Below, in pieces: positions 34,054 to 42,178 of a stretch of DNA of 64,000 nucleotides. Every line of letters starts with the position of its first letter. The first letter of the stretch is position 1. Position numbers and translations under genes: made by a program. Under the pieces are notes generated by a model, which saw only the letters and a program-made list of their open reading frames with translations, was not told where the DNA came from and did not search any database. Source of the stretch: Microbacterium sp. AK031 (GTDB taxonomy: Bacteria; Actinomycetota; Actinomycetes; Actinomycetales; Microbacteriaceae); the NCBI RefSeq assembly GCF_024807145.1, contig NZ_JANUCA010000001.1:744001-808000 (forward strand), in the 5' to 3' direction.

Positions 34054-34460
34054 ACATCACCATCCACTACGCCTTCCTGCCGCACACTGACGCCGAGGCG
34101 GCACTCGGGTTCTACCGTGACACCCTCGGATTCGAGTTGCGCAAGGACGTCGGCTACGACGGTATGCGCTGGCTGACCGTCGGACCTGTCGAGCAACCGC
34201 AGACATCCATCGTCCTGCATCCGCCGGCAACCGACCCGGGGATCAGCGACGACGAACGGCGCACGATCCTCGAGCTCATCGCGAAAGGCAGCTACGGAGC
34301 GCTCACTCTCGCGAGCGACGACCTCGACGCGCTGTTCGACCAGCTCGTCGCCGGCGGTGCCGATATCGTGCAGGAGCCGATGGACCAGCCGTACGGTGAG
34401 CGCGACTGCGCCGTGCGCGACCCTTCCGGCAACCTGCTCCGTATCAACCAGGTCGCCTGA
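34050..34460 (+). CDS. VOC family protein (glyoxalase/bleomycin resistance fold)
   Basis: A 136-residue VOC protein with paired beta-alpha-beta units: AEAALGFYRDTLGFELRKDVG near the start and a C-terminal ERDCAVRDPSGNLLRINQ. Metal ligands may be His7 and the last Glu-position region, but the pattern is incomplete, so dioxygenase, lyase and binding roles remain open. It overlaps the short AraC gene by 4 bp. A UvrA-like ABC protein gene begins 44 bp later in the same direction. Together with the MarR gene further on, the setting suggests stress or drug response, which is an inference. Confidence 0.9.
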   Translation: MNITIHYAFLPHTDAEAALGFYRDTLGFELRKDVGYDGMRWLTVGPVEQPQTSIVLHPPATDPGISDDERRTILELIAKGSYGALTLASDDLDALFDQLVAGGADIVQEPMDQPYGERDCAVRDPSGNLLRINQVA

Positions 34461-34504
34461 CACCACTCGCCTCGACGCCCCCGATCACCCGCAGAAAGAA
34501 GACG

Positions 34505-36862
34505 ATGGCCGACCTTTTGCATTCCGCCGATTCCCATGACCTGATCCGTGTGCAGGGCGCGCGGGAGAACAATCTCAAAGAGGTCAGCGTCGAGATCCCG
34601 AAACGACGTCTCACAGTGTTCACCGGGGTGTCCGGTTCCGGCAAGAGCTCGCTCGTGTTCGACACGATCGCTGCCGAGTCGAGGCGCATGATCGATGAGA
34701 CCTACAGCGCGTTCGTGCAGGGGTTCATGCCATCGGTTCCACGCCCGGACGTCGACGTGCTCGAAGGGCTCACGACCTCGATCATCGTGGATCAGGAGCG
34801 ACTCGGCGCGAATCCGCGATCGACTGTCGGCACGGTCACAGATGCGAACGCCATGCTCCGCATCCTGTTCAGCAAGTTGGGTCAGCCCTACATCGGCGGG
34901 CCGACGGCGTTCTCGTTCAACATTCCCACCCAGAAGGCCAGCGGCGTGATGACCGGACCCGGGGGTGAGAAGAAGATCGTCAAGGATGCCATCTATCTCG
35001 GCGGCATGTGCCCGAGGTGCGAGGGCAGGGGAGCGGTCTCCGACCTCGACCTCGCGCAGATCGTGGACGAGTCGAAGTCGCTGGACGAGGGCGCGATCAT
35101 GGTCCCTGGCTACACAGCGGATGGCTGGATGGTGAAGGGGTTCTCACAGTCCGGCTTCTATCCGGCCGACAGGCCGATCGCGGACTTCACGGAGAAGCAG
35201 CGGCATCTCTTCCTCTATGGCGAGATCACCAAGGTGAAGATCTCGGGCATCAACATGACCTATGAAGGGCTCATCCCGAAGATCACCAAGTCGATGCTGT
35301 CGAAGGATCTCGATGCGTTGCAGCCGCACATCCGCGCGTTCGTCGAGCGGGTCGCGACCTTTGCGACCTGCCCGGAGTGCGACGGTACGCGGCTCACCGA
35401 AGGTGCACGGTCCTCGAAGATCGCCGGAGTCAGCATCGCGGATGCATGCCGGATGCAGGTGACTGATCTCGACTCGTGGGTTCGCGGACTGGACATGCCC
35501 GAGGCCGGCCCGCTGCTGACAGCACTCAGCGCGAATCTGGGGGCGTTCGTCACTCTCGGACTCGGATATCTGAGTCTTGATCGTCCTTCCGGCACGCTGT
35601 CCGGGGGAGAGGCGCAGCGGATCAAGATGCTGCGCCATCTCGGGTCATCCCTCACGGATGTCACGTACGTGTTCGACGAACCGACCATCGGGCTTCATCC
35701 GCACGACATCCAGCGCATGAACACTCTGCTGTTGCAGCTGCGGGACAAGGGCAACACGGTGCTCGTCGTGGAGCACAAGCCGGAGACGATCGCTATCGCC
35801 GACCACGTCGTCGACCTCGGTCCCGGTGCGGGTTCAGCGGGCGGAGAGATCTGCTTCGAGGGCGCGCTCGACGGATTACGTGCGAGCGGCACGCTCACCG
35901 GCACTCACCTCGATGACAGAGCGTCGCTGAAGGAGTCGGTTCGAGAGAAGACCGGCGCGATCGAAGTACGCGGCGCCGACGAGAACAACCTGCAGGACGT
36001 CGATGTCGACATCCCGACCGGAGTTCTGACAGTGGTCACGGGTGTCGCGGGTTCGGGAAAGAGCTCGCTGATCCATGGTTCGGTGACGGGCCGTGAGGGC
36101 GTGGTGGCGATCGATCAGAGCACGATCAAAGGCTCAAGGCGCAGCAACCCGGCAACGTATACCGGCATGCTCGAGCCGATCCGGAAGGCCTTCGCGAAGG
36201 CCAACGGAGTGAAGCCTGCGCTGTTCAGCGCGAACTCCGAGGGCGCCTGCCCGTCGTGCAAGGGATCCGGCGTCATCGTTACCCAACTGGGGTTCATGGA
36301 CACGATCGAGACCCCGTGCGAGGACTGCGGAGGCAAGCGCTTCCAGGCCGGAGTTCTGGAGTACAAGCTCGCAGGCAAGGACATCACTGAGGTGCTGGAT
36401 CTGCCGGTCAGCGAGGCGCGACAGTTCTTCTCAGACGGCGAAGCGAAGATCCCTGCGGTGGTCGCGATCCTCGGGCGACTGGAAGATGTCGGACTCGGGT
36501 ACCTGTCGCTCGGCCAGCCGCTCTCGACGCTGTCGGGTGGTGAACGTCAGCGCGTGAAACTGGCGATCCAGATGGGGGAGAACGGCGATGTGTACGTGCT
36601 CGACGAGCCCACCACCGGTCTGCATCTCGCTGACGTCGACAAGATCCTCGGCCTCCTGGACCGACTCGTGGATGCCGGAAAGACGGTCATCGTGATCGAG
36701 CATCATCAGGCCGTCATGGCCCACGCCGATTGGATCATCGACATCGGCCCGGGCGCCGGACACGACGGCGGACGCGTGGTGTTCGAGGGTGCGCCGGCTG
36801 ACCTCGTCGCCGCGAAGTCGACGCTGACGGGGGAACACCTCGCTCAGTACGTCGGAGCGTGA
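34505..36862 (+). CDS. UvrA-like ABC ATPase (UvrA2/DrrC-type excinuclease homologue)
   Basis: A 785-residue tandem ABC protein. First Walker A is [19 protein letters not shown] and first signature [12 protein letters not shown]; the second set is [13 protein letters not shown] and [12 protein letters not shown]. Zinc-finger motifs [22 protein letters not shown] and CEDCGGKRF match UvrA. At about 170 residues shorter than UvrA (about 950), it is of the length of UvrA2/DrrC-type proteins, which lack the UvrB-binding region. Related proteins protect against DNA-intercalating drugs in antibiotic producers. It is not the main UvrA. Next to AraC/VOC and MarR genes, which favours a drug or stress role. 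Confidence 0.92.
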   Translation: MADLLHSADSHDLIRVQGARENNLKEVSVEIPKRRLTVFTGVSGSGKSSLVFDTIAAESRRMIDETYSAFVQGFMPSVPRPDVDVLEGLTTSIIVDQERLGANPRSTVGTVTDANAMLRILFSKLGQPYIGGPTAFSFNIPTQKASGVMTGPGGEKKIVKDAIYLGGMCPRCEGRGAVSDLDLAQIVDESKSLDEGAIMVPGYTADGWMVKGFSQSGFYPADRPIADFTEKQRHLFLYGEITKVKISGINMTYEGLIPKITKSMLSKDLDALQPHIRAFVERVATFATCPECDGTRLTEGARSSKIAGVSIADACRMQVTDLDSWVRGLDMPEAGPLLTALSANLGAFVTLGLGYLSLDRPSGTLSGGEAQRIKMLRHLGSSLTDVTYVFDEPTIGLHPHDIQRMNTLLLQLRDKGNTVLVVEHKPETIAIADHVVDLGPGAGSAGGEICFEGALDGLRASGTLTGTHLDDRASLKESVREKTGAIEVRGADENNLQDVDVDIPTGVLTVVTGVAGSGKSSLIHGSVTGREGVVAIDQSTIKGSRRSNPATYTGMLEPIRKAFAKANGVKPALFSANSEGACPSCKGSGVIVTQLGFMDTIETPCEDCGGKRFQAGVLEYKLAGKDITEVLDLPVSEARQFFSDGEAKIPAVVAILGRLEDVGLGYLSLGQPLSTLSGGERQRVKLAIQMGENGDVYVLDEPTTGLHLADVDKILGLLDRLVDAGKTVIVIEHHQAVMAHADWIIDIGPGAGHDGGRVVFEGAPADLVAAKSTLTGEHLAQYVGA

Positions 36863-36899
36863 ACGCAGTCGGATGTAGCGGGATGCGTCTGTCCTGCGC

Positions 36900-37319
36900 T
36901 CATCTGCTCGGCTGCAGCAGTCGCAGGGCGTCGATGAACGCCGTTCGGCTCTGTTCATCGAGCGGAGCAAGAACTTCCTCCTGGATGGCGGTCATGACCG
37001 CCAAGAGATCCTGGTGCCGAGCGCGCCCTGAGTCGGTGATCTCCACGACGTTGCGACGAGCGTCATCAGGATCCGGTCGTCGCTCGATCAATCCGTCCTC
37101 AGCGAGTGCCGCCAGTATGACGGAGACGTCGCGTCGATCCATTCGCGCGAGTGATCCGATGGCGACCTGAGACAGGGGAGTGGCTGCCGAGAGGACTTCA
37201 AGGATGCGGTAGTCGTATCCGCGCGCCCCGACCTCCGAGAGCCTGGCCAAGAGGATGTCGTGGGCCCGAAGGCTTGCCTGGGCCAGCAGCCAGGTCGGCA
37301 GATCGTGTAGCAAGCTCAT
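36900..37319 (-). CDS. MarR family transcriptional regulator
   Basis: A 139-residue winged-helix MarR protein. The recognition region is LSQVAIGSLARMDRRDVSVILAALAEDGLIERRPDPDDARRNVVEIT, the canonical HTH plus wing. Helices at both ends give the dimer interface. The gene is convergent with the UvrA-like gene (37-bp gap) and an operator-like palindrome lies 24 bp upstream of its start, indicating autoregulation. The target beyond itself is unclear because no intact gene lies on the other side of the operator. Confidence 0.9.
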   Translation of the reverse strand: MSLLHDLPTWLLAQASLRAHDILLARLSEVGARGYDYRILEVLSAATPLSQVAIGSLARMDRRDVSVILAALAEDGLIERRPDPDDARRNVVEITDSGRARHQDLLAVMTAIQEEVLAPLDEQSRTAFIDALRLLQPSR

Positions 37320-37333
37320 ATCCGATCAATCTG

Positions 37334-37373
37334 TTGGTTTCCCCAACGATATGGTACGTTGGCGGCACCAACG
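37334..37373. promoter_or_regulatory. Operator-like cluster upstream of the MarR gene
   Basis: CCAACG (37343-37348) and CGTTGG (37357-37362) form a palindrome with an 8-bp spacer. TTGG (37334-37337) pairs with CCAA (37343-37346) and ACCAACG repeats at 37367-37373. Multiple CCAACG half-sites over about 40 bp are the usual picture for MarR-type autoregulatory operators. The intergenic position just upstream of marR supports this, with binding inferred. Confidence 0.55.
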
Positions 37374-37964
37374 ATACGCGAAGCCATGATGCTATCGCCT
37401 CTGTCTCAGGAGGTACATGGCGCCTGATCCTCGCCGAGACGCTCGCGGCCGCCGCTGAAGCGCATGCCGCGTGTAGCGAAGTTGTTGATCGACAGTCAAC
37501 ACGTTCTGGCGTCAGCTCGGAAGATCGAGCTGAGCAGCGACGCTGAATATGAACTCCATGAATCTCGCCGTATGGCGGCGCATGTCAACTCCGAGATCGA
37601 TCGTCGGCTCACGAATGCGGATCGCGCGTCAACGGTACATTCGCGCAGAGCCGTTCGCGACGTTGTGGCCCGCATTGGCAAGCGTGGCTTCTCTTCGAGT
37701 GCACGCTCCGGCTATAGCTGATAATGCACATTATGTCAGCTGGTGGGAAAGCCACCGGTCGCCACGGTTCCCCACGTCCTGGGTCACCTCGTCACCATCC
37801 ACCTGGAAGCCGAATGCTCTCACACCAGGATCCCTGAGCTCCCTCTCCCCGCAGCCGCTCGTTCCTGATTAAATTCGCTGGGAGCCACATCCGAGCGCCC
37901 GAATCGCCGTGGCGTTGCGCTGGGCCGGCACGCGAATGACAACGCTCCCGGACTGGGGATCATC
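37374..37964. other. About 590-bp stretch without a recognisable gene; reduced GC at third positions
   Basis: No open frame here matches a family I know. The best candidate is 37464-37721 (+), 85 codons, starting MPRVAKLLIDSQHVLASA, but its codon use is mixed (third positions roughly 60 percent GC, against well above 80 percent nearby) and no RBS stands out. A minus-strand segment ending RGDRWLSHQLT before a TAA near 37732 may be a fragment of another coding sequence. AGGAGG at 37410-37415 precedes an ATG that yields only 13 codons. The region looks like remains of a former MarR-controlled locus. Confidence 0.35.
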
Positions 37965-38312
37965 ATGTTCGAGCACCTCATGGCGACGGCCGTGTTGCCG
38001 GCGGCGGATCTCGACCGCGCGAAGCGCTGGTGGCACGACGTTCTGGGTCGCGACCGGGTCTACGCCGACACCGATTCAGGCAACCTGTTCTACGACGTCG
38101 GCGGCACAACGGTGCTCGTGTACCAGACCGACTTCGCCGGCACCGCACAGAACACCGCGTTCACCCTCGTGACAGACGATCTCGACCGCGATGCGACTGC
38201 GCTGCGCACGCAAGGTGTCGTCTCCCATGATTACGACTTCCCCGGTCTGAAGACCGTGGACGGGATCGCCGCGATCAGCTCTGGAGGTCGAACACCCACT
38301 CATTCATCATGA
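37965..38312 (+). pseudogene. C-terminally truncated VOC family protein
   Basis: The frame begins MFEHLMATAVLPAADLDRAKRW and follows a VOC domain well through FPGLKTVDGIAAI. There the family normally continues with a Trp/Phe-x-D-P-x-G-N segment. Instead the sequence switches to SSGGRTPTHSS and stops. The change occurs at about 38277, exactly where the coding region of a convergent GNAT remnant ends. This looks like a deletion junction that joined two damaged genes. The 115-residue product lacks the last strand and metal ligand. Confidence 0.7.
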
Positions 38313-38624
38313 GTGTCGCCGCGCGGAATACATCGGCACGTTGCCCGGTCAGCGTGAAGCCGGTATTGCGGCATAACGCGTTCGACGGCGCATTGTTCTC
38401 GTCGGGAAACGCAGTGAGCAAGCGTCGACCATCAGCATGCGCTCGGGCGTCGTCGATGAGAAGCGTCAATGCTGCCGAACCCGCTCCCCTCCCCTGCGCT
38501 TCGGGGACGATGAACCAGCCCGCCTCGAACACTTCTTGATATGCAGCGTCATCTCGGGAGTGTTCCCACGATGAAGCAGCCCGGCGTCGTTCTCGGACCA
38601 CCGGCGCAGGTGGATGTCGCTCAT
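38275..38624 (-). pseudogene. GNAT acetyltransferase remnant with N-terminal deletion and frame change
   Basis: Read from the ATG at 38624, the N-terminus MSDIHLRRWSENDAGLLHRGNTPEMT is a typical GNAT opening but runs in one frame only for about 30 codons. The C-terminal half, in another frame, contains AYQEVFEAGWFIVPEAQGRGAG and later NALCRNTGFTLTGQRADVF, the acetyl-CoA-binding site and following helix. About 50-60 residues of the domain between these blocks are missing. A frame change plus deletion makes this a pseudogene. Its end overlaps the truncated VOC gene. Confidence 0.7.
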
Positions 38625-38678
38625 GCACTGATGATGGCACGACGTCCCGACATCGCTGACGGCGTGGGCACGTCGAGG

Positions 38679-39014
38679 TCAGCGGTGTTCATCCGCTGCG
38701 TCCAGGATGCTGCGCATGGTCGCCAGATCGATCCGCGAGGTCTCGCCGCCGTAGGTCTCCTCGATGTGGAACACGAGCCCGTGCCGTTCGCAGAATGCCG
38801 CCGTCTTCTCCAACCGTGGCGCAACCTGCACGTGGTCGTTTCCGAACAGCTCGGCGGCGTACACGTCGCGACCCGCAAGGATCGCCGAGCTCAGCTCCAC
38901 CGACGAGCGTCCTGTGATGCCGTAGAGCTCTTTCAGCAGCGGCGGAGCGAGCCGCGGACGGTCCTCGATGACGATCGCGATGGAGGGAGATTCGGCCATG
39001 TTCCATTTCACCAT
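38679..39014 (-). CDS. Small conserved-looking protein of unknown function
   Basis: A 111-residue acidic protein (start MVKWNMAESPSIAIVIEDRP; alternative ATG at 38999 gives 106 residues). It has regular alternation of hydrophobic positions and high-GC codon use as in real genes, with segments LLKELYGITGRSSVELSSAI and LEKTAAFCERHGLVFHIEE. The spacing TG-x-S-x2-E followed by an AG turn and a terminal strand is reminiscent of the L7/L12 C-terminal fold, but that is only a fold-level guess. Function unknown. It is divergent from the MFS gene, with the starts 80 bp apart. Confidence 0.6.
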   Translation of the reverse strand: MVKWNMAESPSIAIVIEDRPRLAPPLLKELYGITGRSSVELSSAILAGRDVYAAELFGNDHVQVAPRLEKTAAFCERHGLVFHIEETYGGETSRIDLATMRSILDAADEHR

Positions 39015-39081
39015 GCCACGCGGTGACGACCATCCAGGCGGTGCATCGCTCGAAGCGAGAATCGTCGCAGAAGCCCGCGAG

Positions 39082-39087
39082 TAAGCT
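39082..39087 (+). promoter_or_regulatory. Candidate -10 of a leaderless promoter (TAAGCT)
   Basis: TAAGCT precedes the GTG at 39095 of the MFS gene by 7 nt, with no Shine-Dalgarno sequence in between. Confidence 0.45.
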
Positions 39088-39094
39088 GAAACGC

Positions 39095-40426
39095 GTGAGC
39101 ACGACCCCCGCCTCCCCTGTTTCAACGATCGGGTGGAGAGCGTGGCTGATCTGGTCGGTCGGCGTCGCGGCGTACATGCTCGCGATCACCAACCGCACAT
39201 CGCTCGGCGCCGTCGGCGTGGATGCGGCGGAGCGGTTCCAGGCGGATGCGTCGACGCTCTCGCTTTTCGCTGTCGTGCAGCTCGCCGTCTACGGCGGCAT
39301 GCAGATTCCGATCGGTGTGCTGCTCGACAAGTACGGCGCGCGACCGATCATCACGATCGGCATGATCCTGATGGCATTCGGACAGCTCACGATCGCGATC
39401 TCACCCAGCATCGGCATCGCCATCGTCGCGCGTATCCTCCTGGGCGCAGGCGACGCCGCCGTGTTCCCCGCTGTGCTGCGCCTCATTGCGATCTGGTTTC
39501 CGGCTCAGCGAGGTCCGGTCATGGTGCAGTTCACGGGCGTCATCGGACAATCGGGGCAGCTCATCGCTCTGATCCCGCTCGCCGCACTCCTGCACGCGAC
39601 CACCTGGTCGGTCACCTTCGGCAGCATCGCCGGTCTCGCCATCCTCTTCGCCATCCTCGTATGGGTCGTGATCCGCAACCGCCCGCCAGAGCTCCACACC
39701 GACATCACCGTCAACACCGACACCGGTGTCATACGCGTCGTGACATCCGCCATCGATACCGGTGTGGGCATCCGCGCGGCGTGGGCGCATCCTGGTACGA
39801 GGTTGGCCTTCTGGTCGCACTTCACCACGCCATTCGCGGGCACGGCGTTCGTTCTGCTCTGGGGCATGCCGTTCCTCACTGCGGGCGAGGGCGTCACCAC
39901 AGCGCAGGCGGCCACCATCATCTCGGTATATGTCGTTTCTGGCATGATTCTCGGTCCGATCATCGGAAACCTGTCCGGACGCATGCCGAATCAACGATCC
40001 ATCGCGCTGGTGCTCCCTGCCATCGCGATCCAGATGATCGTGTGGCTCGTCGTGCTTCTCGTGCCTGGACCGGCGCCTCTCTGGCTTCTCTACGTCCTCG
40101 CAGTCGCACTCGCCACCGGTGGTCCCGCATCGATGATCGCGTTCGACCATGCCAGGACGCACAATCCTGCGCACCGGCTCAGCACGGCCACAGGCCTCAC
40201 GAACGGCGGTGGGTTCATCTCCGCACTGATCGCGATCTTCCTCATCGGCCTCGCGCTCGATCTGCAGGGCGCCGGCACGCCTGACACCTACTCGCTGGAC
40301 GCGTTCCGCATCGCGTTTCTGGCGCAGGTACCGATCTGGCTGGTGGGCGCCGCGTTCATCCTCATCGAGCGCAAACGCACCCGTATTCGAATAGGTCTCG
40401 ACCCGGACCGAAAGGCGAGAAGATGA
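39095..40426 (+). CDS. MFS transporter (12 TM)
   Basis: A 443-residue major facilitator with about 12 hydrophobic segments. The loop 2-3 signature reads PIGVLLDKYGARPIITIG, and motif AFGQLTIAISPSIGIAIVARILLGAGDAAVF follows in TM4-5. The second half is related but weaker. There is a charged tail (ERKRTRIRIGLDPDRK). Substrate cannot be told; resemblance is to general anion or metabolite transporters of the family. Start is set at GTG 39095 rather than an in-frame ATG at 39023, because the extra 24 residues are non-conserved and overlap the divergent gene. It overlaps the GNAT gene by 4 bp. Confidence 0.88.
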   Translation: MSTTPASPVSTIGWRAWLIWSVGVAAYMLAITNRTSLGAVGVDAAERFQADASTLSLFAVVQLAVYGGMQIPIGVLLDKYGARPIITIGMILMAFGQLTIAISPSIGIAIVARILLGAGDAAVFPAVLRLIAIWFPAQRGPVMVQFTGVIGQSGQLIALIPLAALLHATTWSVTFGSIAGLAILFAILVWVVIRNRPPELHTDITVNTDTGVIRVVTSAIDTGVGIRAAWAHPGTRLAFWSHFTTPFAGTAFVLLWGMPFLTAGEGVTTAQAATIISVYVVSGMILGPIIGNLSGRMPNQRSIALVLPAIAIQMIVWLVVLLVPGPAPLWLLYVLAVALATGGPASMIAFDHARTHNPAHRLSTATGLTNGGGFISALIAIFLIGLALDLQGAGTPDTYSLDAFRIAFLAQVPIWLVGAAFILIERKRTRIRIGLDPDRKARR

Positions 40427-40842
40427 CCGACCGCTTCAGCTTCGCGCAGAGTGACGAGCGCATAGACCGCGCACGCGTGCACCAGTGGCTCAGCGAAGAG
40501 TCGTACTGGGCGAAGGGGCGCACCCGCGCAGTACAGGATGCCGCGATCGATGCCTCTCGCAACTACGGAGTGTGGGACGCACGCACAGGCGAGCAGGCCG
40601 CCTATGCACGGGTCGTCACCGACGGCGTGACATTCGCCTGGCTGTGCGACGTCTTCGTCGCCTCAGAAGCGCGCGGCAACGGCATCGGCAAACTCCTCGT
40701 TCAGGGGGTCATCGCGGACCTTGAACCGATGGGCCTGCGCCGAATGCTGCTCGCCACGGCCGATGCTCACGGGTTGTACGCACAGCACGGCTTCGCCGTC
40801 TCGGACGACCCGAACCGTTACATGATTCGGGCGATGTCCTGA
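40423..40842 (+). CDS. GNAT family N-acetyltransferase
   Basis: A 139-residue GNAT protein. The acetyl-CoA-binding site is seen in VFVASEARGNGIGKLLVQGV, and LYAQHGFAVSDDPNRYMIR closes the fold. It is of normal length, unlike the damaged copies at 38.3-38.6 kb. Probably acetylates a small molecule or protein amine; substrate unknown. It shares an operon with the MFS transporter. A short hairpin ACGGC-GAA-GCCGT (40842-40854) begins at its stop codon, after which the 17-bp tandem repeat starts. Confidence 0.92.
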   Translation: MTDRFSFAQSDERIDRARVHQWLSEESYWAKGRTRAVQDAAIDASRNYGVWDARTGEQAAYARVVTDGVTFAWLCDVFVASEARGNGIGKLLVQGVIADLEPMGLRRMLLATADAHGLYAQHGFAVSDDPNRYMIRAMS

Positions 40843-40853
40843 CGGCGAAGCCG

Positions 40854-40961
40854 TTCAGACGTGTGGATCCTTCAGACGTGTGGATCCTTCAGACGTGTGG
40901 ATCCTTCAGACGTGTGGATCCTTCAGACGTGTGGATCCTTCAGACGTGTGGATCCTTCAGA
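40854..40961. repeat. Minisatellite: six tandem copies of a 17-bp unit
   Basis: TTCAGACGTGTGGATCC occurs six times head to tail without a mismatch (40854-40955), followed by a partial seventh copy (TTCAGA). Each unit carries GGATCC. The array fills the whole gap between the stop codons of two convergent genes, and the partial copy contributes the stop codon of the minus-strand DUF6458 gene. With a 17-bp period the array is not frame-preserving. No protein or structural role is evident; it may act as a terminator zone, or it may simply be a slippage product. Confidence 0.95.
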
Positions 40962-41220
40962 TGTCTGATGCTGCGTCGTTGGACGACGACGACTGGCGGG
41001 TGGTGCGCTCTCCCACTGTCGGGTCGACCGTCGTATGTGTGACGGTGTCCTCTCGACGGCGCCGGGCCAGCAGCACCAGCCCGATCAGGAACACGACGAC
41101 GCCGGCTCCCATCAGGATGTAACCGACCAGATCGAGATTCACCCATTCCACTTCGACGTTCACCGCGAATGTGAGAATCGCGCCGATCACGAAGAGGACG
41201 ACTCCAGTGCCGATACTCAT
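40957..41220 (-). CDS. DUF6458 family small membrane protein
   Basis: An 87-residue protein with two transmembrane helices: GTGVVLFVIGAILTFAVNVEV and LVGYILMGAGVVVFLIGLVLL, followed by RRRREDTV and a Ser/Asn/Asp-rich hydrophilic tail. The start MSIGTGVVLFVIGAILTFAV is highly typical of a protein found in nearly every Microbacterium genome. Function unknown. GGGAAGGA precedes the ATG at 41220. Its last codons and stop lie at the edge of the minisatellite. Confidence 0.9.
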   Translation of the reverse strand: MSIGTGVVLFVIGAILTFAVNVEVEWVNLDLVGYILMGAGVVVFLIGLVLLARRRREDTVTHTTVDPTVGERTTRQSSSSNDAASDI

Positions 41221-41374
41221 GTGCGCATTCCTTCCCGGTGCCGACCGTCGACACCCCGATGACGAGCCGAACGCTCGTTCGGTGTTACGACCATGCCAGG
41301 CAGCGAGGAGATGGCGAAGGGGGTTGACACCGCGCCCAATCGTCGAGGCGGCACTGCAGGTCGACTCCGACTGT

Positions 41375-42118
41375 TCACCGGAGCGGAGTCCATCCGAACG
41401 GCAGCGCGTCGTCTGACGCTGCCCGCTCTCGGTCGACCGCCGCTGACCACCCCTGTGCAGCATCCCTCTCGTCGAATCCGCCCCGTGCCAGTCGCATCCC
41501 GACGTCTTCGTGATGCATACGCGGCGCTCCCCCGCGTCTGACCGAGGCACGCACACTCCATGCGTCGTCCGCGTATCCGCCACCGCGGAACACGCGATAG
41601 TCGTCGTAGCGGGCCGGATCGAGCAAGTCCCAGCACCACTCCCACACGTTCCCCAGGGTGTCGAACAGGCCGTGGAGATTGGGCATCTTGCCGCCCACAT
41701 CCTGCGGCGCGGCCACCGCGTCAGCTGTCGTCCACGCCACGTCGGTGAGCAGACCGTAATGCGGAGCCGTCGAGCCCGCGCGGCAGGCGTACTCCCACTC
41801 CGCCTCGGTGGGCAGCCGGTAACCGTCGCTGTCGACGTGCCACGTGATGTCCTCGCCGTCGAACGAATAGGCGGGGTCAAGCCCTTCCCATTCGGATGCC
41901 GCATTGCAGAAGCGCAACGCGCGCAACCAGCTCAGATCCGCCGCAGGGCGACGAGGATGACGCGACGCGATTCCGAGGATCTCGGCCAGCTGCTCCTCAG
42001 TGACCGCGAACACACCGATCTCGAAGGACTCGAGCGACACCGTGCGGTGAAGATCACGCCGTGCGTCGTGCAGCGTGACCTCTCCCGCAGGCAAGTGAGC
42101 CATCTCGATGTCGCTCAT
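41375..42118 (-). CDS. SUMF1/formylglycine-generating-enzyme-like domain protein, catalytic cysteines absent
   Basis: A 247-residue FGE-sulfatase domain. Family hallmarks: SDGYRLPTEAEWEYACRAG, LFDTLGNVWEWCWDLLD, and the end block FRGGGYADDAWSVRASV plus EDVGMRLARG. True formylglycine-generating enzymes have two catalytic Cys in the region corresponding to GYADDAWSVRASV; here none is present, so it is not an active FGE. No sulfatase gene is nearby. Related domains act in ergothioneine synthesis and as binding modules. It lies 60 bp downstream of the GDSL gene and is probably co-transcribed. Confidence 0.85.
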   Translation of the reverse strand: MSDIEMAHLPAGEVTLHDARRDLHRTVSLESFEIGVFAVTEEQLAEILGIASRHPRRPAADLSWLRALRFCNAASEWEGLDPAYSFDGEDITWHVDSDGYRLPTEAEWEYACRAGSTAPHYGLLTDVAWTTADAVAAPQDVGGKMPNLHGLFDTLGNVWEWCWDLLDPARYDDYRVFRGGGYADDAWSVRASVRRGGAPRMHHEDVGMRLARGGFDERDAAQGWSAAVDRERAASDDALPFGWTPLR

Positions 42119-42178
42119 GCGGCGATGCCCTTCTGCAGCTGCAGGTTGATCGTGATTCCTTGCGACAGCACAGCGACC

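Noticed and set aside
34505..36862. Main excinuclease UvrA
   Set aside because: The protein is about 170 residues shorter than UvrA, and the operon context is not that of nucleotide excision repair.
40854..40961. CRISPR-like array
   Set aside because: The 17-bp units are directly adjacent with no spacers, and no cas genes are in the window.
41375..42118. Active formylglycine-generating enzyme
   Set aside because: The catalytic cysteines are missing and there is no sulfatase nearby.
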